Assembly (NCBI GenBank): GCA_029939595.1
Contig: JAOZSQ010000048.1
Location: 1 to 17,310 of the forward strand
Source: EX4572-165 sp002254885
Lineage (GTDB): Archaea; Thermoplasmatota; E2; DHVEG-1
DNA: 17,310 nt
Direction of reading: 5' to 3'
This document shows positions 9,001 to 14,264 of this stretch, piece after piece. The notes beneath the pieces are model-generated. The model saw only the letters and a program-made list of their open reading frames with translations. It had not been told where the DNA came from and made no database searches. A program made the position numbers and the translations under genes. Each line of letters opens with the position of its first letter. The stretch's first letter is position 1.

Positions 9001-9669
9001 TTGAATGCTGTTATTATATGATGTTTTTACAAAGATTCCTTGAGAGCTATGATTAAAAACAATATTATTTTCAATAATGCAATCTCTACTACTATGATCA
9101 AGTTGAATACCTACAATATTATCAAATATGGTATTATTTTTTATGACACACTCAATAGCAGAATTTGCGTAAATTCCCTTTTCAACACAATTTTGAATAG
9201 TTATATTTGCAATAGTTGTATTATGTGCATTATCTAGATATAACCCATAATAATCACCATTTTGAATTGTAAAATATCTAAAATTTACGGAGGCGCTATC
9301 AATAATTACCGTTGAATCAATATTATTTCCATCAATAATTGTTGCAGCCTGACTTTCTCCAATAATTGCAAGTTGTTTATTTGTTACAATATTTTCTGTA
9401 TAAAGTCCACTATACACAAAGATAATATCGCCATTGCTTGCATTGTCAATTGCATCCTGAATAGTACTATAATTTCCGGGACCCACACCACCAACAAATA
9501 ATGTTACACCCCGATGATCACTTTTATCTAATGTATTCAAATATTTATAACCTAGATTATCGCCTGCTGAAACAAAATAAACATTTGATAAAAGAAGAAT
9601 CATAATACAAATAATCGAACGGATACTTGACATCATATGGTTTTTCTTTCTATAATTCATTAACATCAT
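2629..9669 (-). CDS. Giant secreted multidomain adhesin-like protein: beta-helix, PKD, VCBS/cadherin-like repeat array, shared C-terminal domain
   Basis: A 2346-residue exported protein. Order: signal peptide (hydrophobic core about 18-35); NosD-like beta-helix (57-300); an inserted block of Ig-like domain (301-395), jelly-roll-like domain (about 400-548) and VCBS-like domain (553-645); a returning helix cap (649-741) with GGNYWSNFNE; two PKD domains (about 744-835 and 837-918) with WDWDFGDG and WLWDFDDG; a Big_9-like domain (921-1016); eleven VCBS/cadherin-like repeats (1017-2092) with PGVLxNDSDPDSGP and NGSFxYxP signatures; another Big_9-like domain (2093-2190); and the C-terminal domain (2192-2346) shared with the neighbouring protease. 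There is no PGF tail. A role in adhesion or as a surface stalk is inferred from these domains. Start: ATGs lie at 9669, 9666 and 9660; a TATA box only 24 bases upstream implies a leaderless or nearly leaderless message, so the exact start within these is uncertain. The frame is intact throughout. Confidence 0.85.
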   Translation of the reverse strand: MMLMNYRKKNHMMSSIRSIICIMILLLSNVYFVSAGDNLGYKYLNTLDKSDHRGVTLFVGGVGPGNYSTIQDAIDNASNGDIIFVYSGLYTENIVTNKQLAIIGESQAATIIDGNNIDSTVIIDSASVNFRYFTIQNGDYYGLYLDNAHNTTIANITIQNCVEKGIYANSAIECVIKNNTIFDNIVGIQLDHSSRDCIIENNIVFNHSSQGIFVKTSYNNSIQNCSIYENYNGILLMDVHDIVISNNTIINNSGYGIRLQEAALNTIISNNIFYNDEGIHIWDNSEDNEIVGNTIRTLQEINPIAIDDSISLPMDISTEINVTDNDYDQDGRIDKTSVVIITSPSHGIITGISNGVVTYQPTLGYNGTDFFTYTVEDEQSLISNQCDVNILVISDDTGDAINQEQTTCDRFLSIYADTWGGQSVRIQAGTLTKVYLYLKRIGNPTSSIQMDIHENNATGAIVYSSSQPASMINTTYDWILFDAADFISDSSVQYYIVVHTNSGNSMNAYHWGHSETDTYGPGTIYMSIDGGVGWDMVNDSDFCFKIYKTAGIMPVAANDTYRTTIGTSLSIPMPGVLENDHDHDQAPHHISAVLQSDVSNGALSLQSDGSFNYVPVYDFIGDDEFTYITTDGEFNTTSHTVTINVTSMKRYCVKVQNPISPSINNYFYHNNFISGTANPFVFDENNNIWDNTSHTSYGGNYWSNFNELSENAFDLDLNEIYDEPYMIYGGSNTDHYPLAHFYIDYEPTANFSWIPLSPATDLRILFTDMSIDPDYGVIEIWDWDFGDGNSSHVTDESTNVIHQYGHIGHYNVTLTITDDDGYIDSITKTVTVSATPPVANFRFDPFYPDTSDIIQFNDTSTDDNGNISSWLWDFDDGNTSTIENPTHSYADNGTYNVKLRVGDSDGAVDSIIKPVHVSNLPPIANGDLLIMMENTTRWINVLANDSDTDGYIINSSVNVSIPPEHGNATVNSTTGEISYTPNMGYHGSDFFQYQISDDDNATSHAYVSITIGHNNDPPVALVDSYATDEDTLLTVSIPGVLSNDYDPDDGPLPINAVIVSNTTNGTIILNGNGSFSYEPDFNFYGNDLFTYRAYDGMNYSNNATVTIIINQIIDPPFAQNDNYFVIEDTVFIENSPGILSNDSNPDGLFSSLTAVQITNTTHGNVTVHSNGSFVYIPNENYTGIDSFIYKAFNGVDYSDNATVTLNILNVNDPPIAFNDTYYTIEDNILTVYPIGVLENDTDIDSSVLTGILLSNTTFGDINFVSDGSFTYIPNPDFHGYDSFTYQAFDGINSSNIATVSIFVLNTNEIPIAGNDSYTVNEDTLLSISSSGVLINDSDPDSSPLALTSVISMDAVHGSVLLNSDGSFEYMPDDNYTGIDTFTYQAYDGRDYSNNATVTITINGFNDPPHAYDNMYTINEDTLLSIISPGILSNDVDAESAVEYLSAVLISNVTNGSLVFHTNGSFIYMPDSNFNGIDSFTYQAYDGLLYSNIATVTIIVDSVNDMPVGQNDSYTTIDNLTLMISSPGVLLNDSDPDSGPQPLTAHLVESTSNGSLRFNSSGSFNYTPSHVFVGNDSFKYRAYDGEDYSNITTVTITILHDNEVPVAYDDVYYLLQNDSISIAAPGILENDLDNDSGPDILSAVVMVNTTNGTLDLHPSGSFVYTPNIGYLGNDSFTYRAFDGINNSNIASVDLIVVSSNALPIAYDDSYNTNISQTLNVTMPGVLINDNDSDSGPAVLETQLLNDVSNGYLTLFENGSFSYTPNTNWSGVDTFDYNIFDGLNYSNAATVTINVFTENIVPIAENDSYITIEDTILTIAAPGILINDSDPDSGPSNLTASKVTDPSYGYLTVYGNGSFIYEPFDDWVGIDSFTYHVYDGLNYSNIATVNISVNPENDPPIAYNDSYITIEDTTLFVPAFGVLSNDSDAETNSSLLQAFKTSDPTDGSVILQVNGSFIYMPDTDFFGIDSFTYRAFDGVDYSNNATVTIFVLNGNIQPIGQNDSYIVAEDGTLNVSAPGVLLNDSDPDSSPSPITAVIVDNPNYGDVTLNIDGSFIYIPNENYSGMDFFTYQAFDGYEYSDLTFVNINITDINDPPVAVDDEVNTLVNNSIIIDILDNDYDIDGIIDPATVVIVGSGPTNGTINVDLITGNVNYTPDPGFIGINFFNYTVDDDLGLSSNIAMVTVHVIEDILDVTQEVFERGFPIRHAVDGDWAGAQSFTPGMSTLTRVDLYLRKFGVPDFNLTIELRTNNPKGTLIDTVVFTPAEIDSSFYWLSVDFIDTAVMPGIDYFIVIPPAPSGVTTNFGYEWGYAFGNQYTDGAFWFTRDGGGLWRDIPSMYEFTFHSYGLM
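3394..6621 (-). repeat. Array of eleven VCBS/cadherin-like repeats, 98 residues each (one of 96)
   Basis: Repeat starts, marked by the (P/V/L/I)PxA element, fall at 6621, 6327, 6033, 5745, 5451, 5157, 4863, 4569, 4275, 3981 and 3687, and the next domain begins at 3393. Every step is 294 bases except 6033 to 5745, which is 288. Each repeat follows the plan PPxAxNDSY, ED(T), PGxLxNDSDPDSGP, NGSFxYxPxxxxxGxDSFTYxAxDG, YSNxATVTI. The repeats are well diverged from one another at DNA level, so the constant length looks like structural constraint rather than very recent duplication. The Asp-rich NDSDPD motif suggests calcium binding. Confidence 0.9.
7726..8769 (-). other. Three-domain block inserted inside the beta-helix of the giant protein
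   Basis: Residues 301-648 interrupt the NosD-like helix. The helix body stops after GNTIRTLQE (about 300) and its usual end cap, with WDN, GGNYWSNFNE and a DxDxN motif, resumes at about 649. Between them are an Ig-like domain with DNDYDQDGRID, a divergent copy of the C-terminal jelly-roll domain (TLTKVYLYLKRIGNP, YYIVV, YHWGH, SIDGGVGWD), and a VCBS-like domain with PGVLENDHDHD. Compare the intact helix plus cap in 961-2397. Confidence 0.65.
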
Positions 9670-9685
9670 CCATGATTAGCTTTAT

Positions 9686-9700
9686 GAATATATTTAAGAA
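9686..9700 (-). promoter_or_regulatory. TATA box of the giant gene, consistent with a leaderless transcript
   Basis: The minus strand reads TTCTTAAATATATTC, a strong archaeal TATA box. Its centre (about 9693) is only 24 bases from the first ATG at 9669, so the predicted transcription start coincides with the ATG cluster at 9660-9669. A GGATGATG sequence (9663-9670) overlaps these ATGs and could serve as a weak SD only for the ATG at 9660. Confidence 0.55.
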
Positions 9701-9821
9701 ACATATTGAAAATTTCTAGCTTCAAATAATATATATCAAATTATTAGAGGTCTTACTATATTATAAATATTTCGTTATATATATTACCCAATATATTATG
9801 GCTAATGTCAAATTGTTTTAA

Positions 9822-10289
9822 TCAATTCACCCCATAACTACGGAAAGTGAATTCATACATAGATGGAAGATCACGCCATAATACTCCACCATCTCTGGTG
9901 AACCAGAATGCTCCATCATTATAGTGATTTCCAAAAGCATAACCCCATTCATAACCAAAACTTGTTGTAACACCACTAGGAGCAGGAGGAATAACAATAA
10001 AGTACTCAGTTCCTGATATTACAGTGGTATTAATGAAATCAACAAACAGCCAATTAAAACTTGTATCTACCTCCACAGGTGTAAATACAATAGTATCAAT
10101 CAATGTACCCTGTGGATCATCCATTCTTAATTCAACATTTAGATCGAATTCAGGAGTTCCAAACTTACGTAAATACACATCAACACCAATTATTTTATTA
10201 AGAGTTGGAGTGAAACTTTGTGCACCTGCCCAATCTCCATCATCTGCATGACGGATTGGAAAACCACGATCAAACACGTTCTGATTTAC
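9822..10289 (-). repeat. Copy 2 of the shared C-terminal domain (in the gingipain)
   Basis: This copy begins VNQNVFDRGFPIRHADDGDW and ends SYGVN plus stop. It has exactly the same length as 2629-3096. The two reading frames diverge completely immediately outside the domain on both sides, so the unit that was copied or shuffled is the domain itself, in direct orientation and about 7.2 kb apart. DNA similarity inside the domain remains high by eye, with runs such as GGAGCAGGAGG-type blocks shared. Confidence 0.8.
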
Positions 10290-12119
10290 ATCAACTTGGC
10301 TGAAAGGATCATTCATTCTAAGATTAGGGTTTCCAAGGTATGCACCCCATTCAAAAGTCTCATATTTATCAAAGTACCAAAGTCCATTTGTATACATTTC
10401 AACTAATGCCAATTGATGTGCTTGACCAACTGTATAATTCCCAGAAGTCACACTTGAAGTAAAAAAGTAATCAAATGATTGACTTGAACCATCATATGGA
10501 TCATTCCATCCATGATTTCCATATGCAACTTTCGTAGAACCTAGAAAACCTATTGCACCTTGTTTCATCATAGCTTGACCCAGGTTAAAAAAACTAGTAT
10601 CTTGATTACTACAAGCATCTGCAAAAACAATTGCTGGATAATCATCATTTAAGGTATCGCATGTAAATATGTTAACAAATGGTTCCGAAGAGGGATATGC
10701 CTCATAACATGCATGATAACTGCCATGTCCTGCCCAATTTACAAAACCATAAGTTCCTTCTGACCAAACAGTTTCAACATTATCATAATCCAAATTATAA
10801 TCCATAGCAAAAGTAGAATCACCTTGTTCATACATTCGTGTTTTAGTCCAATCAGACATCCAAGAATTATTTGCGATTTCTTCCATTAATTCAGCATTGT
10901 CCGTATCAGCCCAAAAAAAAGCACCTAATAAAAGAATGTTTTTCTTAAAACTTGGATCATTATTTTGTTCATAAACAACAGATTTATTACAAATGTCGCT
11001 TACAATACTTGGATCGCTCCAAGGTATACGTCCAACATTTATTTCAGCATAAAAATCAATTGTGTCACTGCTTTCACCATAAAGATGATCCTCATCAGAA
11101 TCCCATGATTGATTATCAGGCAAAGATAATTCTGCATAATAAAAATCAGTTTCAGGTTGCCCATATCCAATGTCCTGAGAACACATCCGCATTGGAACAT
11201 CATCATAATGACCAATGAATAATACATCTTCAATGCCCCATTGATCAGAAGGATATTTTTCTCTTAAAAAATTTCTCATTTTCTCTTGAAGATCATAACC
11301 ACCATAATTTCCATCAATCCAAGAGGTTGTAACAACATGTACGTTTCTTCCTTTTGATGTTTCCCAATTAACTAAGGGAGTTATAAAAGATGTTAATGAA
11401 TCAAGAGTTATGATCACATAATCATGAACACCACGACTCATCTGTTTTGATGGTTTATAATAACCCTGAATCTGATTATAGTTAGAAATTATTTTTTCTG
11501 CAAATGTTTCTGTTCGTTTAAGATTATCATCAAATACTAACAAAGATTCATCCACAGCATAATGAATGAAAATTTTAATTTCAGGATAATACATTAATTC
11601 ATTTGAAATTGGATAATAAGTAAACGGTGTAACTTGAATATCAACAAGGGAATATTTTCTATAATTAGAGTTACGTGCTACAATTGCATTTTCACTTGGA
11701 TAAGGATCATTGCTATTGTAAACCTCACCATAATTAATATCAAATATGGTAGTATCCTTTATTGAATCATATTTATCAATGGTTTCAGCTGGTGGACAAG
11801 GTAATATAGAATAATTACCCGATAGAAAAATACCATTACTGATATCAAATTCAACCTTTGTGATCTCTGCATTAGGTGGAATCGCAATTGAAAATATTTT
11901 AGAAGGGAGATTTGGTTTTCCTTGGACCAATAATCGACCAAAATCTTCTGCCATTATTTTGTGCCCCAATTCCGTTTCGATAATTTCAAACGAATTTAAA
12001 TAAACTGAATATTCAATTTTATTCTCTGGTTCTCCATTAACAGAAATAATTGATATTGTACTACCTAAAAAAATAATTATCATAAATGATGCTAATAATT
12101 TTTTATTTTTATTATTCAT
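9822..12119 (-). CDS. Secreted gingipain-type (C25 family) cysteine protease with a conserved C-terminal domain
   Basis: A 765-residue exported protease. Residues 1-29 are a signal peptide. About 35-215 resembles the C25 propeptide (beta-rich, with SIAIPPNAEITKVEF). About 230-600 is the peptidase C25 domain: DYVIITLDS, VEVVTT-like VHVVTTSW, FIGHYDDVPMR, a GRIPWSDP turn, then the catalytic His465 in WAGHGS and Cys503 in FADACSN, 38 residues apart (about 33 in gingipain R, from memory). Gingipains hydrolyse peptide bonds after basic residues in some members; specificity here cannot be read from sequence. Residues 611-765 are the domain also found at the C-terminus of the giant protein just downstream on the same strand. 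There is no PGF tail. The gene has its own promoter-like box and a weak GGGA before the ATG. In MBG-D-like archaea such enzymes are thought to degrade external protein; maturation of neighbouring surface proteins is an alternative role. Confidence 0.9.
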   Translation of the reverse strand: MNNKNKKLLASFMIIIFLGSTISIISVNGEPENKIEYSVYLNSFEIIETELGHKIMAEDFGRLLVQGKPNLPSKIFSIAIPPNAEITKVEFDISNGIFLSGNYSILPCPPAETIDKYDSIKDTTIFDINYGEVYNSNDPYPSENAIVARNSNYRKYSLVDIQVTPFTYYPISNELMYYPEIKIFIHYAVDESLLVFDDNLKRTETFAEKIISNYNQIQGYYKPSKQMSRGVHDYVIITLDSLTSFITPLVNWETSKGRNVHVVTTSWIDGNYGGYDLQEKMRNFLREKYPSDQWGIEDVLFIGHYDDVPMRMCSQDIGYGQPETDFYYAELSLPDNQSWDSDEDHLYGESSDTIDFYAEINVGRIPWSDPSIVSDICNKSVVYEQNNDPSFKKNILLLGAFFWADTDNAELMEEIANNSWMSDWTKTRMYEQGDSTFAMDYNLDYDNVETVWSEGTYGFVNWAGHGSYHACYEAYPSSEPFVNIFTCDTLNDDYPAIVFADACSNQDTSFFNLGQAMMKQGAIGFLGSTKVAYGNHGWNDPYDGSSQSFDYFFTSSVTSGNYTVGQAHQLALVEMYTNGLWYFDKYETFEWGAYLGNPNLRMNDPFSQVDVNQNVFDRGFPIRHADDGDWAGAQSFTPTLNKIIGVDVYLRKFGTPEFDLNVELRMDDPQGTLIDTIVFTPVEVDTSFNWLFVDFINTTVISGTEYFIVIPPAPSGVTTSFGYEWGYAFGNHYNDGAFWFTRDGGVLWRDLPSMYEFTFRSYGVN

Positions 12120-12148
12120 ATTTTTGTCCCATATAATATCAATTTATA

Positions 12149-12159
12149 CATATAAAAAG
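12149..12159 (-). promoter_or_regulatory. TATA-like box of the gingipain gene
   Basis: The minus strand reads CTTTTTATATG, centred about 35 bases upstream of the ATG at 12119. This predicts a leader of only about 10 bases, holding a weak GGGA (12127-12130). The message would be nearly leaderless. Confidence 0.45.
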
Positions 12160-12261
12160 ACTCCGATTGAAATTATAATTTTATATTACTTTAATATCAT
12201 TCATTTGGTAATAATAATAAATTTTCAAAATAATACAAGATATTGGGTGTTAAATAATTAC

Positions 12262-12301
12262 ATCATACAATAATTTGTATGATAGTATTTTTAAAAAAAA
12301 A
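12262..12301 (-). terminator. T9 tract with a nearby 9-bp hairpin after the PKD/PGF gene
   Basis: Just after the stop codon at 12315-12317, the minus strand has a T9 run (complement of 12293-12301). It is followed by a perfect 9-bp stem (12262-12270 with 12275-12283, loop TAAT). The order T-tract then hairpin is opposite to a bacterial intrinsic terminator. The T-tract may terminate by itself as in archaea, and the stem may protect the 3' end or act on the other strand. Confidence 0.5.
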
Positions 12302-12314
12302 TTAAAAATATTTA

Positions 12315-13811
12315 TTATTGTATTTTTCTTTTTTTCAATAATAAAAATTGTATAGATAAAACAGCCAATACTACAAATAATAATTCAAACCCTGGACTTT
12401 CAGATTCATCATTAGATTCCTCTTCTGATACATCTCCACCATACACCTGCAACCCTTTTTGAATGCTATACAAATAATCCCATTGATCATCTCCATCTTC
12501 ATCAATAAGATATTCACCAGGTTCTTGTTGTTTAACCATAGTTTCAACACCAGTATCCTCATTATAAAACATAGTATAGGTTTTTGTTTTATGGTAATCA
12601 ATAAGATACCCAGTTATTTCATCATCAATTTGAAGTATATTTACATCCACCAGTACGGTTTTATGAGTTTTTGTAGAACGAGCAAAAAATTCATCTTTTG
12701 AATATACAACTACATCATACATCCCGGCTGTATCCCAAGAATGATAAATATTAATGGTTTTATTACCAATATAAAAATCTGTAACATTAGAAGTATTATC
12801 ACCCCAGTCAAAATAATAACAAACTGTATCGTTATCTTCATCTGTTGAAGACACATAAAAAATTGCAGCTTCATTAACATCAATAGATTCTACACCATCG
12901 ATTATTGGTTTAATTGGTGGGATGTTATCTTGTTGAAATACAGCAGCAATTGTTTCACAGGAATCCTTTGAGTTTTGATTATCAGTTACTGTACAAATAA
13001 CAGCATATTCTCCACTAGCTAAATATTCATGGCTAATTGTTTCACCCTCCCCCGTCGTATTATCACCAAATTCCCAACTCCATTTTACAATAGTTCCATC
13101 ATCGCTACTTGATGATGCATCAAAAAGAATTGTTTCACCAAGAACACATTGATATGGTTCTTGTGCATCACAATCTGCAATAGGCGCCTGATTTTCAACA
13201 GGGGGTGGTGTTGTTCCCCCATTTCCACCAGAGTCATCATCACTAACTGGAGTATCATCTGAATTTTTTATTGTAGTAACAATTATATCATCAAGTATCT
13301 GACCATTAATATCACTAATTAAACCAACGAAACTTACAGTGTGTTCACCATTGTCATATGTACTAAGGTCCACTACTGCCTCAACATATTCAGTATGATT
13401 AAATCCTTCTGTTGGCCCTGGAGGATATGGTCCTTGTAAACCATCAGATCCATAATCATACCAGACAACAGTACTATCAACAAGTACATGCATTTCCATT
13501 GGATGCCCAAATACTTCTGCTGCATACCAGAATTTTAACTCAGTATTATCATAAAATGTTAACAAAGGAGTTGTTAATGTATCATTCATTGCCCAGCTGA
13601 ATGACCAATTATTTCCAGAATGAGCACTACCATAAAGACTGTCAGTCCAACCAGTGTTTGTCCAATTTAATGGCATTCCTTCCTCAAATCCTTCATCTAT
13701 TAATGTTAAAGTTGTACTTTCAGACTTAACGATTATCATTGAAGTAAAAATCGAGCCAAGAAGTAAACAAGCAATACTAAATAAAACAATTTTTCTCTTT
13801 TCATCTAACAT
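12315..13811 (-). CDS. Secreted PKD-domain surface protein with N-terminal jelly-roll domain and PGF-type anchor
   Basis: A 498-residue surface protein. Residues 7-30 form the signal segment. About 36-182 is a beta-sandwich resembling MAM/choice-of-anchor J domains (DEGFEEGMPLNWTNTGW, then ELKFWYAAEV). A Pro/Gly/Asp-rich linker (184-206) precedes a PKD domain (about 207-292, WSWEFGDNTTGEG) with four cysteines (214, 222, 273, 285) that could pair. A second PKD-like domain (about 297-390) has YYFDWGDNT and HSWDTAGMYDV. Residues about 397-455 form a small module containing YLIDEDGDDQWDYLY, with a DxDGD calcium-type motif. The tail has an acidic spacer, SPGF at 472-475, a hydrophobic segment and KKRK, again the PGF-type signal. 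No catalytic motif is visible, so a structural or binding role is inferred. The start is supported by GAGGTA (13818-13823), 6-7 bases upstream. Confidence 0.85.
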   Translation of the reverse strand: MLDEKRKIVLFSIACLLLGSIFTSMIIVKSESTTLTLIDEGFEEGMPLNWTNTGWTDSLYGSAHSGNNWSFSWAMNDTLTTPLLTFYDNTELKFWYAAEVFGHPMEMHVLVDSTVVWYDYGSDGLQGPYPPGPTEGFNHTEYVEAVVDLSTYDNGEHTVSFVGLISDINGQILDDIIVTTIKNSDDTPVSDDDSGGNGGTTPPPVENQAPIADCDAQEPYQCVLGETILFDASSSSDDGTIVKWSWEFGDNTTGEGETISHEYLASGEYAVICTVTDNQNSKDSCETIAAVFQQDNIPPIKPIIDGVESIDVNEAAIFYVSSTDEDNDTVCYYFDWGDNTSNVTDFYIGNKTINIYHSWDTAGMYDVVVYSKDEFFARSTKTHKTVLVDVNILQIDDEITGYLIDYHKTKTYTMFYNEDTGVETMVKQQEPGEYLIDEDGDDQWDYLYSIQKGLQVYGGDVSEEESNDESESPGFELLFVVLAVLSIQFLLLKKRKIQ

Positions 13812-13817
13812 TCATAA

Positions 13818-13860
13818 TACCTCATAACTTTTTTTTGGGTATTGACAACAATTTATATCA
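13818..13860 (-). promoter_or_regulatory. Promoter and SD of the PKD/PGF protein
   Basis: GAGGTA at 13818-13823 is the SD. A TATA-like TGATATAAAT lies at 13851-13860, preceded by an A-rich stretch that could serve as a BRE. Spacing predicts a leader of about 15 bases. The box is weaker than those of the giant and beta-helix genes. Confidence 0.4.
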
Positions 13861-14165
13861 ATCTTTTTATGTTCGATTCATTTTTAACTTAGAACTTTCA
13901 ATTATATCAACTTCAATAAAGGAAATATTATAAAAACATTTCTAGACCTGTTTCTCAGTATGGTGGTCACAGATTATCCAATACAACCAAACAAAATAAA
14001 GTATTAACCGACAAACAACCATTTAGTTAATTAATACTTGACAAAAAACAAAAGAAATTAATTGAATTTATCGACCAATACAATATCCATTTTAAAGAAA
14101 CTTGGAGCATTAAATGTTATTTGATAATTTCATTGCAAAATTATTTTTGGATGAAAAAATTAAAC
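13861..14165. other. Divergent intergenic region, possible decayed coding DNA
   Basis: This spacer separates the leftward PKD gene from the rightward arylsulfotransferase-like gene. Its centre (about 13940-14030) is visibly less AT-rich than the edges. On the plus strand one frame reads QYGGHRLSNTTKQNK, then meets a single TAA (14028-14030), and continues in the same frame as DKKQKKLIEFIDQYNIHF until about 14180. No start codon or family is recognised. It may be a remnant of an inactivated gene or a chance open stretch. Confidence 0.3.
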
Positions 14166-14170
14166 ATTAA

Positions 14171-14256
14171 TTATATATATTAAGGAAATTATAAGTATAT
14201 TTAATTAAAAAAAAATTATGATACTAATTCATTTAATAAAATAGTAATAACTGGTG
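14171..14256 (+). promoter_or_regulatory. Promoter and SD of the arylsulfotransferase-like gene
   Basis: TTATATATAT at 14171-14180 is a plausible TATA element on the plus strand. A GGTG at 14253-14256 sits eight bases before the ATG at 14265 and acts as a modest SD. The region between is very AT-rich, so other boxes are possible. Confidence 0.4.
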
Positions 14257-14264
14257 CTTAGTAG

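Noticed and set aside
9779..9796. Palindrome ATATATT-accc-AATATAT after the gingipain gene
   Set aside because: The seven-pair stem is AT-only and not followed by a T run on the minus strand, so it is too weak to call a terminator.
2629..10289. Direct repeats about 7.2 kb apart considered as ends of a mobile element
   Set aside because: Similarity stops at the domain limits and stop codons, no transposase or terminal inverted repeats are present, and divergence is too high for recent transposition; domain shuffling explains it.
10952..11218. 88-codon open frame on the plus strand
   Set aside because: It is antisense to the catalytic part of the gingipain and rich in His and Gln, a shadow of the complementary coding strand; no promoter or SD.
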